Positions 1 to 9,232 of a stretch of 64,000 nucleotides of DNA are shown in pieces (position 1 is the first letter of the stretch; each line of letters starts with the position of its first letter). The notes under the pieces were generated by a model. The model saw nothing but the letters and a program-made list of their open reading frames with translations, was not told the DNA's origin and ran no database searches. This DNA comes from Amborella trichopoda (Eukaryota; Streptophyta; Magnoliopsida; Amborellales; Amborellaceae): assembly GCF_000471905.2 (NCBI RefSeq), contig NW_006499617.1:3231259-3295258 (forward strand), written 5' to 3'. The position numbers and the translations under genes are program-made.

Positions 1-240
1 AACCATATTAATCACATATCGAGTCCCAACAGCAACAGTGTAGGGATGAGCACGAAATACTGTAAATTAAATGCTGAACGGCGGTTCATGCAGGGAAAGA
101 ACATATCAATATTTGCATATTCATTCAAAAACATGAAAATTCTTAATGGAGTACCCTCATTTTTTATTGAATTCCTAAAAACCAATATTTATAATGAATT
201 TTAATAATTTTTTCGGATTTTTTTGAAGCTTTATTCTGAC

Positions 241-345
241 CGATTCACCCGATTCCGATCCGGATAGCCGATTCGCCGATCCGGATCGCCGATTCGCCGA
301 TCCGGATCGGTTTTTAAAAAGCCCGATCCGGGTCACCGATCCGGT
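241..345. repeat. GATCCGGAT/GATTCGCC minisatellite
   Basis: A degenerate tandem repeat with a unit of about 21 bases (CGCCGATTCGCCGATCCGGAT is the clearest at 268-309), itself built of shorter GATTCGCC and GATCCGG words, followed by scattered GATCCG words to 345. It is GC-rich and CpG-rich inside AT-rich DNA. No coding or transposon signal accompanies it. Confidence 0.7.
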
Positions 346-716
346 TTTTAAACCATTGGTAATTACTATCCCCTCTTTCCATCGTTTGGAATATGGAAAG
401 AATATTATAGAACTCATGACTATGAATATGGGTAATCCATAGTTATCATGGTCATCAGGGTTACCATTTTTTAAAATTCAATATGACTTTTTATGTTTGA
501 TAATTCATGACAGTCGTACTGGGAAAACTAAAGCTTCGATGAAGAAGTGACATGAGACCTCCGGGCAGTGGCATTTTCGGTCAGTGTCCGACTTTTAGTT
601 GGATTATGAGCACATACCTATGCACTGCTGGTAGTCATAAGTTATGTTACGCATTTCGTTCAAAGCTCTGGTCGATTATGCTCGATTACTTTTGGGGAAA
701 TTTATCAAAGATTAAG

Positions 717-780
717 TTTATATAGAGCCGAGGCTCTAAACAATCAAATTTATATAGAGTCGTGACTCTAAAGAATCAGA
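717..780. repeat. Two 32-base direct repeats, each with a 6-bp hairpin
   Basis: Copies at 717-748 and 749-780 both begin TTTATATAGAG. Each holds a perfect 6-bp inverted repeat with a 2-base loop: AGAGCC-GA-GGCTCT at 724-737 and AGAGTC-GT-GACTCT at 756-769. The stems differ by a paired change (C:G to T:A) that keeps the pairing. Confidence 0.7.
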
Positions 781-1146
781 TTTGAGCCTACCAAAAAAAT
801 TTTACTAGAAGCGTTTCTTTCCGTTCTCAAAAATCCTCAAATTGATCATCTCGACATCAAAATCTATAGACATGAAATAAAAATAAATTTCAAGTTTTGG
901 AAATAGGGTATTTTATAATGCATTTTTGGACCTTCAATTTTCAAGATTTTCAAGTTTTCATAGATCTATCGATCTACACTATTTTCGAAGCTTTAAACTT
1001 TATAAATAAAAATGAAAATATATTTTAAGGCTATCACCGATATTCTCAGTAGTGAAACCACATTTCTCGACACTATTTGAAGGTGGGCTCTAATTTGTTG
1101 GTTTAGACCCTAGGCTCTATACAAACCGCACCCTTTATCAACAGCC

Positions 1147-1408
1147 AGCCCGCATATTGTAGAAATGCGGGTTTGGCAATAAATATATTTTTTAAATTTA
1201 ATTTTAACTTAATTTTTAGGGAATATATAATTTGTAACATGGAGATCATGAATATGAAAAAAAAAAGAAAAAAACTAGAAATAATAATTATATTAAGAAA
1301 ACATTCGGACCGTTAGTTACAATTGGTTTTAGATGGACCACCTATTTGCATCAATCTCTAAGATGGATACTTTATACCTTTGGACCGCGTAGTGTAGAAA
1401 TGCAGTCC
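1147..1408. repeat. Pair of related hairpins with GTAGAAATGC loop side
   Basis: At 1149-1171 CCCGCAT pairs perfectly with ATGCGGG around the loop ATTGTAGAA. A diverged relative lies at 1382-1408, where GGAC pairs with GTCC and the sequence TGTAGAAATGC is shared. The two are about 230 bases apart in the same orientation. The function is unknown. Confidence 0.5.
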
Positions 1409-1498
1409 AACCCGCATGAAAGAAATTGTTCTATATCAAAATACTTATTAGGCAAGAAGTTTTAAACATTTTACCTATTTTCAACATTATGAGCAATG

Positions 1499-1598
1499 CT
1501 CTTGTTATTTTCCGATAAGTACTTTAAGATAAAATCAAAAGATATGGGTAGAATGTTAAATATTTCATCTCTTATAAGTATTGTCAGATAAAGCAATA
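1499..1598. repeat. Imperfect foldback element with half-copy at 2266-2323
   Basis: The left part (1499-1528) is imperfectly complementary to the right part (1570-1598), so about 100 bases can fold back on themselves. A segment of it (1502-1560) recurs at 2266-2323; the last 32 bases of the two copies are identical while the first part carries several changes. The two copies flank the LINE-like RNase H remnant, so they are either an unusually long target duplication or two independent copies of a small repeat. Confidence 0.5.
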
Positions 1599-2265
1599 GT
1601 AGAAAACTTTCAAATCACATGGCGTCAATAGAAAGTCAAAGCCCACATTCTAGTTGCATGGTCTTTTCCCGTCATAACCATTTCAAATTAATGTTGATGG
1701 GCTTCATTCCAAAATCTTGGACTAGCAAGTGGCGGTGGCGTCCTTAGAAGTTATGATGGCTCATTTATTGCTGCATTTGCTAATTCTTTAGAAATAACAT
1801 TAAACAATTATGCAGAATTTTTTGGCTTGCAAGCGAGGGGGGGCGGGGGGGGGGCATTTGGCAATCCAACTCAATTTCTTTCCATTATAGATCGAGAGTG
1901 ATCTTCATTATTAGTCGGTGTAATCCATGATCGATGCAAAGCTCCAAGGGGGCTCAATATTGTTGCTGCTAAATGGTGAGACAAACCGTTAGATCGAGAT
2001 TGTTACTTAGAACATATTTTTCATGAGGCAAATATGGTGGCGGATGTACTCGCTAAGAAAGCTATAGTTTTTTTATGAGGCCACTATTTAGCAAACAAGA
2101 CCACCGGATTTTATTTCTCTTACATTCCTTCATTACTTTCAGGATGTTACTCAAATGCCCTACTCTAGGGTTGTAACTTTATGAGTTGTATTCTTCTTCT
2201 TTTTTTATTAATAAAAAATCAAATAGGGGCCCTTTTCCATTATTGACTTACCCAAAAAAACAAAA
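1561..2265 (+). mobile_element. Non-LTR (LINE-like) retrotransposon 3' fragment
   Basis: This segment carries the RNase H domain at the C-terminus of a plant LINE polyprotein, then about 190 bases of non-coding tail ending in an A-rich run (CCCAAAAAAACAAAA at about 2251-2265). Nothing upstream of the RNase H domain is present, which fits 5' truncation on insertion. The fragment is bounded by direct repeats at 1502-1560 and 2266-2323. It might instead be a relic of a host RNase H-like gene; the A-rich end favours a LINE. Confidence 0.55.
1681..2072 (+). pseudogene. RVT_3-type RNase H domain remnant
   Basis: Joining three frames by eye shows the order of an RNase H fold of the RVT_3 family found in plant LINEs: INVDG (first catalytic Asp) at 1687-1701; the glycine-rich strand GGGVLRSYDGSFIAAFAN at about 1731-1785, then NNYAEF with the catalytic Glu at about 1804-1821; and the C-terminal HEANMVADVLAKKA at about 2022-2063 with the last Asp. 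The domain would cleave RNA in RNA-DNA hybrids during target-primed reverse transcription. Stops, a frameshift before GGGV and a run of G residues at 1835-1854 break it. It is not functional. Confidence 0.7.
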
Positions 2266-2324
2266 TTGTTGTTTTTGATAGGTATTTTGAAATAAAATCA
2301 AAAGATATGGGTAGAATGTTAAAG

Positions 2325-2731
2325 AAAGGGTGTGGTTTCCATTAGGTTGCAATCTTAAACAATCAATTAAGGTGCATCTCAAAACGTTTCCATGAGATGC
2401 AATTATGCTATAGAAAATTCTTAGGATGGTTTTTATTTCTAATTATAAAATTTTAAACTTCAAAAGGGGTTCTAATCAAACAACTCTATAAATGTATGGA
2501 AATCTTGAAAACAGACGGTTCGGATAATGTATCGCAAGATCTCCTATTTTTAGGACTTGAAATCTCTGTTCTTCTTTTTTTCTCCGTATTTATAAATCTC
2601 GATATCAAGATGATCAATTAGATATTTTTTCAATATTAAAAACAAAAAACCTTAAATAATTTCAAATAATTTTAGAGGTGCACCTTAGTTCTATATTTTA
2701 AGCTATCAACCTTATAGAAACATTTTCCTTT
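2325..2731. mobile_element. MITE-like element with ~60-base terminal inverted repeats
   Basis: The left arm (2325-2384) begins AAAGGGTGTGGTTTCC and includes AGGTTG and TAAGGTGCATCTC. The reverse complement of the right arm (2671-2731) begins AAAGGAAAATGTTTC and includes AAGGTTG and TAAGGTGCACCTC in the same order and spacing. Identity between arms is roughly 70 percent by eye. The interior is AT-rich and non-coding. I cannot see a clean target-site duplication, so the superfamily is not assigned. Confidence 0.55.
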
Positions 2732-3915
2732 TATAAATGCCCCTAGGATTTTATACTTGTGGTAAAATATAAAACAAATAACTTGGGTATAGGCATGTGC
2801 GGATGGATGCCCAGAAGAAATGAAACTTCATTTGGCCATATCACAGATCAAATAGGAAACGGTTATACCCTTGACTTTTCCTGTCAACAAACTCCCATCT
2901 CTTTTTATTTGCTTTAGGGAGGACAAACCATTAATCAAATAAATAAGGTGCTAGATGGGAACTCTAAGATTAGTCCTAAAATTATCCATCTTATCGTTAG
3001 GCCAAAGCTATAATAAACCCTAAAAAATACCCAGAAAATAGACCTAGAAAATACACGAGAAATAGCATGGAAAATTCTAAAGAAAGTAGACAATAAGTAG
3101 AAATTTCTTAGAAAATTAGAAAAAATTAGAAAAGTCCCCAAAAACCCAAAAAATTTTCGAACCTTTGTAGAAAAATCTAGGAAGCCCAAGAAAGCCTAGA
3201 AAACCTTAGGAAATCATCTCCTTTCCTTAGAAATCTTTAGGGAAACGTCATACATAAAAACCCTAGAGGTATGTATTCTCTTGGTTTTGGGCGTCTGAGG
3301 TTCAAATCTAGAGAATCTAAGCTCAAAACTCTGGGTTTTGTATCTCTAAGGTAAGTATTCTCTTCTTTGCTATTTTAGTTTGTTATTTCTTTGATTTCTA
3401 GTTTATTTATTTGATTTTAAATTATTTTTAAGCTTTTCAAGGTCTAGAAGGTAGAATCTGTAATTGGCACTGCCAGTAGATCTAGAAAAGGCTCAAATCT
3501 GCAAGATCTGTGATAGTCCTCAGTCTATAATTTGAGCAACCCTCACTTTTCTATCGATCTACAAAATTTAACTCGTTTTCCATGAATTTGAGTTCATCTC
3601 GCTTAGAGATTGGCACTAATTCACGCTTTAATTCCCCTTGTTTATGGAATAAAACTTAGAGGGTCAAAATTTCCTTTTTCTATGAATTTTTTGAAATTTG
3701 AGAATATTAAATTCTTTTGCTCCTTCAATAGTATGGCATACTTTAAATCCTACTTTTATAACATAAATTTTTTAATTCTCCCCTTTCATATCTCACAACA
3801 TAACCTAATATTATGTTTTGTCGTTGAATATTTTTTGTTATTGTTTCATGAAATAGTTTGGGATATCACAAAGATGCAAGGCAGTTTGCATTGCATGTTG
3901 CATTGCTATATATTC
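2732..3915. other. Intergenic DNA with purine-rich tract and a consensus splice donor
   Basis: No gene is recognised. Bases 3010-3245 are strongly A/G-rich with repeated CCTAGAAAA and AATTAGAAAA words on the plus strand. Following this, CTAAGGTAAGTATTCTCTTC at 3346-3365 matches a plant 5' splice-donor consensus and resembles the donor in the Tat-C LTR at 39721, so part of this stretch may be an old retroelement leader. An open plus-strand frame at 3610-4062 is rich in Phe, Cys, His and Tyr and looks like AT-rich chance coding. Confidence 0.4.
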
Positions 3916-4206
3916 TTAGCCTATAACATTCATTATTGTAGCTTTTTGAATATTCGTCAAAGTCATCAATGTTATCATAAATGTTATGGAGCCTTCTTTT
4001 CTCAGAAGCACAATGTCTCTAGCATATTGTTTGGATGTTTCCAAATCAAAATTAGAGACTAATTTTGATCCCAATGTTATTAGACTAGAAGAAGCAATAG
4101 AATTTTGCTTGAAATCTTCTATAAGGTGCCACCAATGTCCAACTCTTCCTTCCGTAACACCAGCTATATATCTTACAACATCAACATTTTTCCATCTCCT
4201 CGTGCT
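3916..4206 (-). other. Unassigned open frame without start codon
   Basis: The minus strand is open for 97 codons between stops at 4207-4209 and 3916-3918. Its translation looks protein-like in composition (includes VVRYIAGVTEGRVGHWWHLI, then SKLVSNFDLETSKQYARDIV), unlike the Phe/Cys-rich plus-strand frames opposite. There is no early Met. The tryptophan-pair context vaguely recalls retroelement capsid domains, but I cannot assign a family. It may be a fragment of a larger decayed ORF. Confidence 0.3.
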
Positions 4207-4266
4207 TTAACATATATGCATTAGAAAGAGGAAGAAGGGCTGCAATTAGATGGGATTGTATATAAT

Positions 4267-4491
4267 GAGACCATTTATTTTTTGTATAAGGAGGTCTCAA
4301 TCAATTTATGTCATCAGATATGAATTCTAAGAGACAAAAGTGTGTCACGACATTTCAGAAATTTTATTTTGGGCTTTATGCTGAATAATGACACATCCTT
4401 TCCCAAACAATGACACATCATCAACTACCTGATTTCAAATCTAACAGTCAATGATGATTGTGACCTCCTTGTACCAAAAATAAATGGTCTC
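4267..4491. mobile_element. MITE, 225 bp, 30-bp near-perfect TIRs
   Basis: The left end GAGACCATTTATTTTTTG continuing to 4296 and the right end (4462-4491) are inverted repeats that differ at only two of 30 positions. The interior is non-coding and includes the twice-repeated word AATGACACATC near 4387 and 4410. The size, TIR length and AT content fit a MITE, a non-autonomous DNA transposon. No clear flanking duplication is visible, so the superfamily is unassigned. Confidence 0.75.
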
Positions 4492-4649
4492 TCTTGCTGG
4501 ACCTTTCTGAAGAGAAATTTCTTCCTCTTTGCTTTAATACAATTAAGGATTGTGACTTGTTGGCCCTCTTTCTATGATACTAGAATTGGTTTCTGGTATA
4601 TAAGCTATCGAAGTAGCTTTACACAATCAAACTTCATTATATAAAAGAA

Positions 4650-4804
4650 TGCACAAGCCATTTTTACACCACGCTTCCCTAAGAAAGTGAAAAGAATTGA
4701 GAAGAGAACCTAAGGGTATTAGAGTTCATAGGTTCAATCCTTTGGCTCTCTTCTAATTTCCCTTCACTTTCTCAGTGAAGCACAATGAAAAAGTGGCTTA
4801 TGCA
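4650..4804. mobile_element. Foldback element, ~155 bp hairpin
   Basis: The left arm from TGCACAAGCC (4650) through GAAAGTGAAAAGAATTGAGA (4684-4703) is the inverted counterpart of the right arm, which ends GGCTTATGCA (4804). The arms are about 60 bases with mismatches, around a loop of roughly 35 bases. Weaker complementarity may continue outwards into the flanking AT-rich sequence. Either strand could fold into a long imperfect hairpin. This is most likely a small foldback MITE. Confidence 0.7.
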
Positions 4805-5560
4805 TATTTATATTAACATCGTCCATCTAGATGAGCCATAAAAAACTAGTTTTGATGAAAGACTATTGCTCGAAATCAAGGATTGACACCACCAAAATTA
4901 AACATCTTATGTAAGAGAAAAGGATCAAGTTATCCCATGGATGATTCATGATTTTCCTATCTTTAATCCAAAGAAGAAGGCAAAAAGAAAAGAGTGGGTA
5001 TGTACAGCTTATCCCATATATATGATAGAATTATGGGGATATGTGTATTACAATGAGTTCCTAGGAAAATTTTACGCCCTATCATAATTTTATCTAGGCC
5101 CCAGACAAAGTTTCGTCTGCCAATTTGTTTGAGATAAAAAAAAAAGAAGCCATAATTGTTGATTATAGAATAATAAAAAAGGAACTTCTTGTACAATGGC
5201 CCCAGGATAGTAGAGTGTACTACTACTTCTAAATCCACTTCTTTGCCTTTCGAAAAAATTACAGGTGGAAGAAAGCAGTTGCAAATAAAGGAAAACAGTG
5301 GGATAAATCAAGATGATTTTTAATATCAAGAGAAAAGGACAAACAAGAAGAAAAGTGTATAAAATCTTGCTCTCATAAATTATTGATGAAGATTCAGTAA
5401 GCTCACTAACTAGCGATGAAGAATCAAATGAGTCACATACTTTATTGATGAAGAACTGTAAATTAAGCAAATCAAAGAAAGTTTCAAATGTAACCATAAG
5501 GGAGAATTCAGAAATTTATCTAAAAAACCATCCAAAGAAGGAGAAATTTCAAAAGTAAAT

Positions 5561-6033
5561 ATGTATGAGATTCGAAAACTGTTGCATTCTCAAGAACTTT
5601 TGTTAGTACCATTAAAAATTGTTAAAGATGGAGGAGAAAACTGGAAAAAGATTGAATTAGTCCTTGACATAGGTGCTAACATAAATTTTTACACTAAGGG
5701 GTCGTGTAAAAATTGGATAAAATATTCACAAGGGGAAGAAGTCAACAAAATGAATTGCAGAAGAAAATTAACAAAATTTACCAGAAACGTCCCAATAAAA
5801 TTGGAGACACAATAATTTTGGTAAATTTTATTAACATTGAGGTTGGAGGATATCAAACAGAAATCAGATCTGTAACTCTAGATGAAATCAACCCTTATAA
5901 AGTTTATAGAGATTTGTTGATTTTTACTATACAAGGAGAAAAGGAAAGTATGAATGAGAAGCAATTAAATCCAAGGAAATTCTTCTATAATAAAAATTAT
6001 GAAAGATGTTCAGAATTTAGAAAAGGAGCATGA
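5561..6033 (+). pseudogene. Pararetroviral aspartic protease region
   Basis: An aspartic-protease-like active-site strand is visible as LVLDIGANINFYT (about 5658-5696), where the usual catalytic triad Asp-Thr/Ser-Gly reads Asp-Ile-Gly. A second segment (from about 5812, TIILVNFINIEVGG) follows in another frame. Such proteases process the viral polyprotein. The frame is broken near 5811. The substitution next to the catalytic Asp together with the frameshift means it is inactive. Confidence 0.5.
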
Positions 6034-6119
6034 AAAATATGAAATAATTAGACAAATAAAGGGCGTGAGTCTAGAAGTGAGTTCAAAATTACTCGATATA
6101 AAAGAGGTTAAGAAATATT

Positions 6120-6978
6120 GTGTCAAGCATCCCTTAGAAAATTGGGATAAACATTCACCTAAAGGTCATATTCCTACTCTTCATGACATTTCAGTTCAAA
6201 GAAATCCTATAAGATGCAACAGAAAAAAGATGAAGAGCTTAAAATCCAAATTAAAGAACTGGAACAAAAGGGGTTAATTAGTCCATATCAATCCAATTAT
6301 TCTTGTGCAACTTTTATTATGAAAAATCGTTCGGAAGAAAAAAGGGGAAAAGCTAGAATGATGATTAATTTTATTCATCTAAATCAAGTAACAGTGGTTA
6401 TTAAATGGCAATTATCCAATAAGAAAGAGCTAATTCAAAGAGTTTCGTAAAAAAGAATATTTTCAAATTTTGATTGCAAATCTAAGTACCATCAGGTTAT
6501 AATTGAAGGAGAAGATGTTCACAAGATAACATTTTCTTTTACAAAAGGGTTATATGAATGGTTAGTTATGTCATTTGGATTGAGAAATGCTCTCTCACAA
6601 TTCCAAAGGAGGATGGATGCCATCTTCAAACCATTTTCAAAATTTATTGCTAACTATATAAATGATTTTGTTTTGTTTTTTGTTTTCTTTTTCTTTTTCT
6701 TTTTTGCTTTTATTTTTATTTTTGTTTTTCGTTTTTGTTTTTTTTTTTTTTTTTTTTTTCTTAACAACAAGCAGGACCATCTAGAACATCTCAAAATATT
6801 TGTAAAAACAATACAGAAACATGGAATTGAACTCTCTTCATCCAAAAACAAATTTCAAATTGCTAAAGAATCTACTAATTTTAATGCAATTCAGATATTA
6901 AAAGGTGAAATACAAATGCAACCCCATGTAATCCAAAAAATTGAAAACTTTTCTGTTAAACTGCAAGATAAATTATAA
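6120..6978 (+). pseudogene. Pararetroviral reverse transcriptase
   Basis: RT blocks appear in order across several frames: a Pro/Leu-Asn-Trp linker (HPLENWDKHSPKG near 6129), the fingers region with KARMMINF (6350-6373), FDCKSKYHQV (6469-6498), the SFGLRNALSQFQRRMD block (6571-6618) and the catalytic strand, which reads YINDFVLF (6655-6678) instead of YxDD, so the first Asp of the pair is Asn. A T-rich tract directly follows the active site, and the thumb region (HLKIFVKTIQKHGIELS) resumes after it. The protein would copy the genomic RNA into DNA; this copy cannot. Confidence 0.65.
6661..6760 (+). repeat. T-rich microsatellite-like tract inside the RT
   Basis: About 100 bases of TTTTTG, TTTTTC and pure T run directly follow the RT catalytic strand. 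The tract happens to remain open in the RT frame, giving a Phe-rich stretch, so a 136-codon frame spans it. It is likely an expansion of a short T-rich run or an insertion into the dead copy. Confidence 0.85.
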
Positions 6979-7341
6979 TGTCAAAAGATTGTTGGTTGTC
7001 TCAACTATGTCGGAGATGTCGTAGCCAAGTTTTATGAGAAAACCAAGTAAATTAGAAAAGTGATGAAAAAAGAGACATTTCGGTGGAGCAAAGAAGCAGC
7101 CCAGGAAGTAAAGAATCTCAAAGCTAAAAACTTTCCCCCATCTCTAGTATATGGTGGTCCTTTCATATTACCCTTAGATGCCTTTTCAGATACTTCAGCA
7201 GTTGTGGTTTCTTGGATTTTGATGCAAAATAAGCAAAAACACTTTCTTAAAACCGCAAGTTCTTCCTTTTTCTATTTTGAAGAAGAGAAGAAAACGTGTG
7301 TGTTATACATCATTTCTGGCGTACTTACACCCTTGTTGTAA
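6979..7341 (+). pseudogene. Pararetroviral RT connection and start of RNase H
   Basis: After a stop at 6976-6978 the connection region continues (IVGCLNYVGDVVAKFYEKTK, about 6990-7049), then FRWSKEAAQEVKNLK and the first RNase H strand, LPLDAFSDTSAVVVSWIL (about 7171-7224), where the catalytic Asp position is followed by Ala. Similarity stops at the stop codon near 7339. Sequence beyond belongs to a different element, so the RNase H domain is truncated to its N-terminal part. Confidence 0.55.
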
Positions 7342-8787
7342 ATAAGGACAGAGCCAGTGACGATCTGGTCTTGCCGGTACCAAAGATACCGTCAGACCAA
7401 AGGAACACTGCAAAATAGGCCTAAAACTAAGCAACATTGGTAAAAGTACTATCGTGCTAAAAAAGAGAACTTACAACTACTGTTTGAAGGCATTTTTCAG
7501 CATCTTGTGTCCCCGACACGAATAAAGAGAAGCCAGGTTAATAAAGCCCTGATTCACAAGTAGAATCTTCAACAGTCACGAAATTTTCCAAGAATGAGTG
7601 AAAATGTTCCTAAGAACTTCATAAGGTTGTCTGCCAAGTTTCGTCGCAATCTGACATGTCTAAAGTAGCGCTGACGAAGAAACAGTTTGGAAAAAATCAG
7701 CCTTTAGCACCTTGAAATAGACCCTATAATAGGAACTCTATTACCAGAGTGTCAAATGCTTGTGGGACCACTACCATTGGATTTAGGACAGTCGAAAACC
7801 CCTACGAGTCAAGTTTCAACTCAATCAGACACTCCAAGACAAAGTTATAACCGAAATACTAGAAAAAGGGGTAGGTCGCATGCTATTCCCGTGTGCCCTC
7901 TTGCACCAATTGCCATTAATAAAGACTGGTTTTCACAATTTTGAGCTCAACGTTGGAAGTTCGTATCTCCCTCATCTTAAGTCGGATCGAGCCCAAATTT
8001 TAGGAGCATGTTCGTCTCGTCATGCTGAGCGTTTTGATATGTGCCACGGCTCGCAATGTCCCTCGAGCAAGTAGAAAAGCTAGAGACAAGTTGACGATTT
8101 AAAAGCAAAAGTTGCAGGAAAATTAGTAGTGACACACCTCGACCAAGCGGCCGTATCACGACGCTCGCACAACGGTTCGACGTGAAACCAGTTCCATTGT
8201 ATGCTCGAGGTCTGAGGCTATATCTGCACCAAACCTCGCATGTAATGAACGGTTTAATTCGACACACAAAGACGATGAAGTTTCTGTAAATTCTAGCCAC
8301 TGGAATTTAGATTCCGGCAAAAAATCCAAACTTGGAAAATTGTGGTTTAGGCACGAAATCGAGCTGCGCTTGTTGCCAAACGATCGTGACGGCTTGCTCG
8401 TCGTAATTCAACGAATAAATCGTGAAGACATGTTGAGAAATGGGTGCAATCTTGATCCAAAGATCGCAAGTTTCTCACAAATTTTGCATCGCATAATTGT
8501 GCCCAAAAAACCCTTGATTCGAAATGGGTATTAAAACGATCGTCATTTCGAACCCAACAAGAAAACGATCATCTTTTGACCGAACGAGTGCCGGAGCAAC
8601 CCCGAATCAACCTTGGAAGATTGCACACGTTCTTGGATAGCAGCAGTGCCTGAATTGAAATTAAGAAAATTGTTGGGCAAGGGAAAAATCTTTATTTTTG
8701 CCTCATTTTTAGATTTTCTTTTAATTTAATTAAATTGTAATTTTCAACAATTAGGGTGAATTTTAGGCATTTGCCCATGTTCGGGCC

Positions 8788-8846
8788 CCACCTCTATATA
8801 TACACGTGATATCTCAATGTAATGGAACCCAACTGAATGAATAAAA
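8788..8846 (+). promoter_or_regulatory. LTR TATA box and AATAAA signal (Tat-A)
   Basis: CTCTATATATACACG at about 8791-8805 is a good TATA box on the sense strand, and GAATAAAAATT at about 8837 is a polyadenylation-type signal some 45 bases downstream. This places the U3/R boundary here and leaves a U5 of about 1.5 kb. In Tat-C the AATAAA is kept at about 39631 but the TATA region reads differently. Confidence 0.6.
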
Positions 8847-8937
8847 ATTAAGGCTTCAGCTTGAGTTTGTGGGCCACGTCTTGTTCAAAGAAAGAGGAGA
8901 GAGACGAAATGGTCTGGTACCCTTGGGTTAAGGTCAT

Positions 8938-9232
8938 TTTCTCTCTTTTTCTTTTATCTTTCCTTTTCTTTCTTTCTCCTCCTCTTTTCTCTCTCCTCTT
9001 CTTTCTTTTCTCTCTCCTCTTATTTCTCTCTCTCCTCTTTTCTCTCTCTCCTCTTCTTTCTTTCTCTCTCCTCCTCTTTTCTCTTTTCTCTTCTTTCTTT
9101 CTCCCTCTTCCTACCCCCTCTCTCTTCCCTCTCTCTTTTTCTTTCTCTTCTCTAACTCTTCCTCTTCCCCCTATTTATCCCTTCACTTTTCTCTCTTCTT
9201 TCACTTCTCTCTTCACTTTTCTTCTCTCGTTT
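8938..9232 (+). repeat. (CTCTTT)n polypyrimidine tract in U5
   Basis: Nearly 300 bases of C/T on the plus strand lie just downstream of the inferred transcription start. Homologous tracts are at 39725-39795 in Tat-C and 41091-41300 in the partial LTR copy. The Leu/Phe/Ser-rich frame it encodes (8861-9238) is a by-product. Confidence 0.9.

Larger units (their letters stand above)
1..1498. other. AT-rich intergenic DNA, no gene recognised
   Basis: No reading frame here shows a recognisable domain on either strand. The stretch holds a GATCCGGAT minisatellite near 241-345, two 32-base repeats with hairpins at 717-780, and a pair of related hairpins at 1147-1171 and 1382-1408. The rest is low-complexity AT-rich sequence with many stops. 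An open minus-strand frame at 175-417 is mostly the translation of the minisatellite and is not a gene. Confidence 0.6.
5090..7341 (+). mobile_element. Endogenous pararetrovirus (Caulimoviridae-like) fragment
   Basis: The plus strand carries, in order, an acidic Ser-rich stretch (about 5385-5440), a retroviral-type aspartic protease, reverse transcriptase and the beginning of RNase H, in the arrangement of a caulimovirid polyprotein. The RT N-terminal region with the EEKRGKARMMINF signature is closer to caulimovirids than to the gypsy RTs elsewhere in the window. There is no integrase, as expected for this family. The copy is broken by many stops, frameshifts and a T-rich insertion, ends inside RNase H, and is not competent. 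A divergent gypsy element is the alternative. Confidence 0.65.

Noticed and set aside
3610..4062. Possible host gene of 150 codons
   Set aside because: Phe/Cys/His/Tyr-rich chance frame in AT-rich DNA; no domain, and the opposite strand looks more protein-like.
7342..7479. Left end of the Tat-A LTR
   Set aside because: No match to the Tat-C or Tat-F LTR and no TG start with target duplication; left unassigned.
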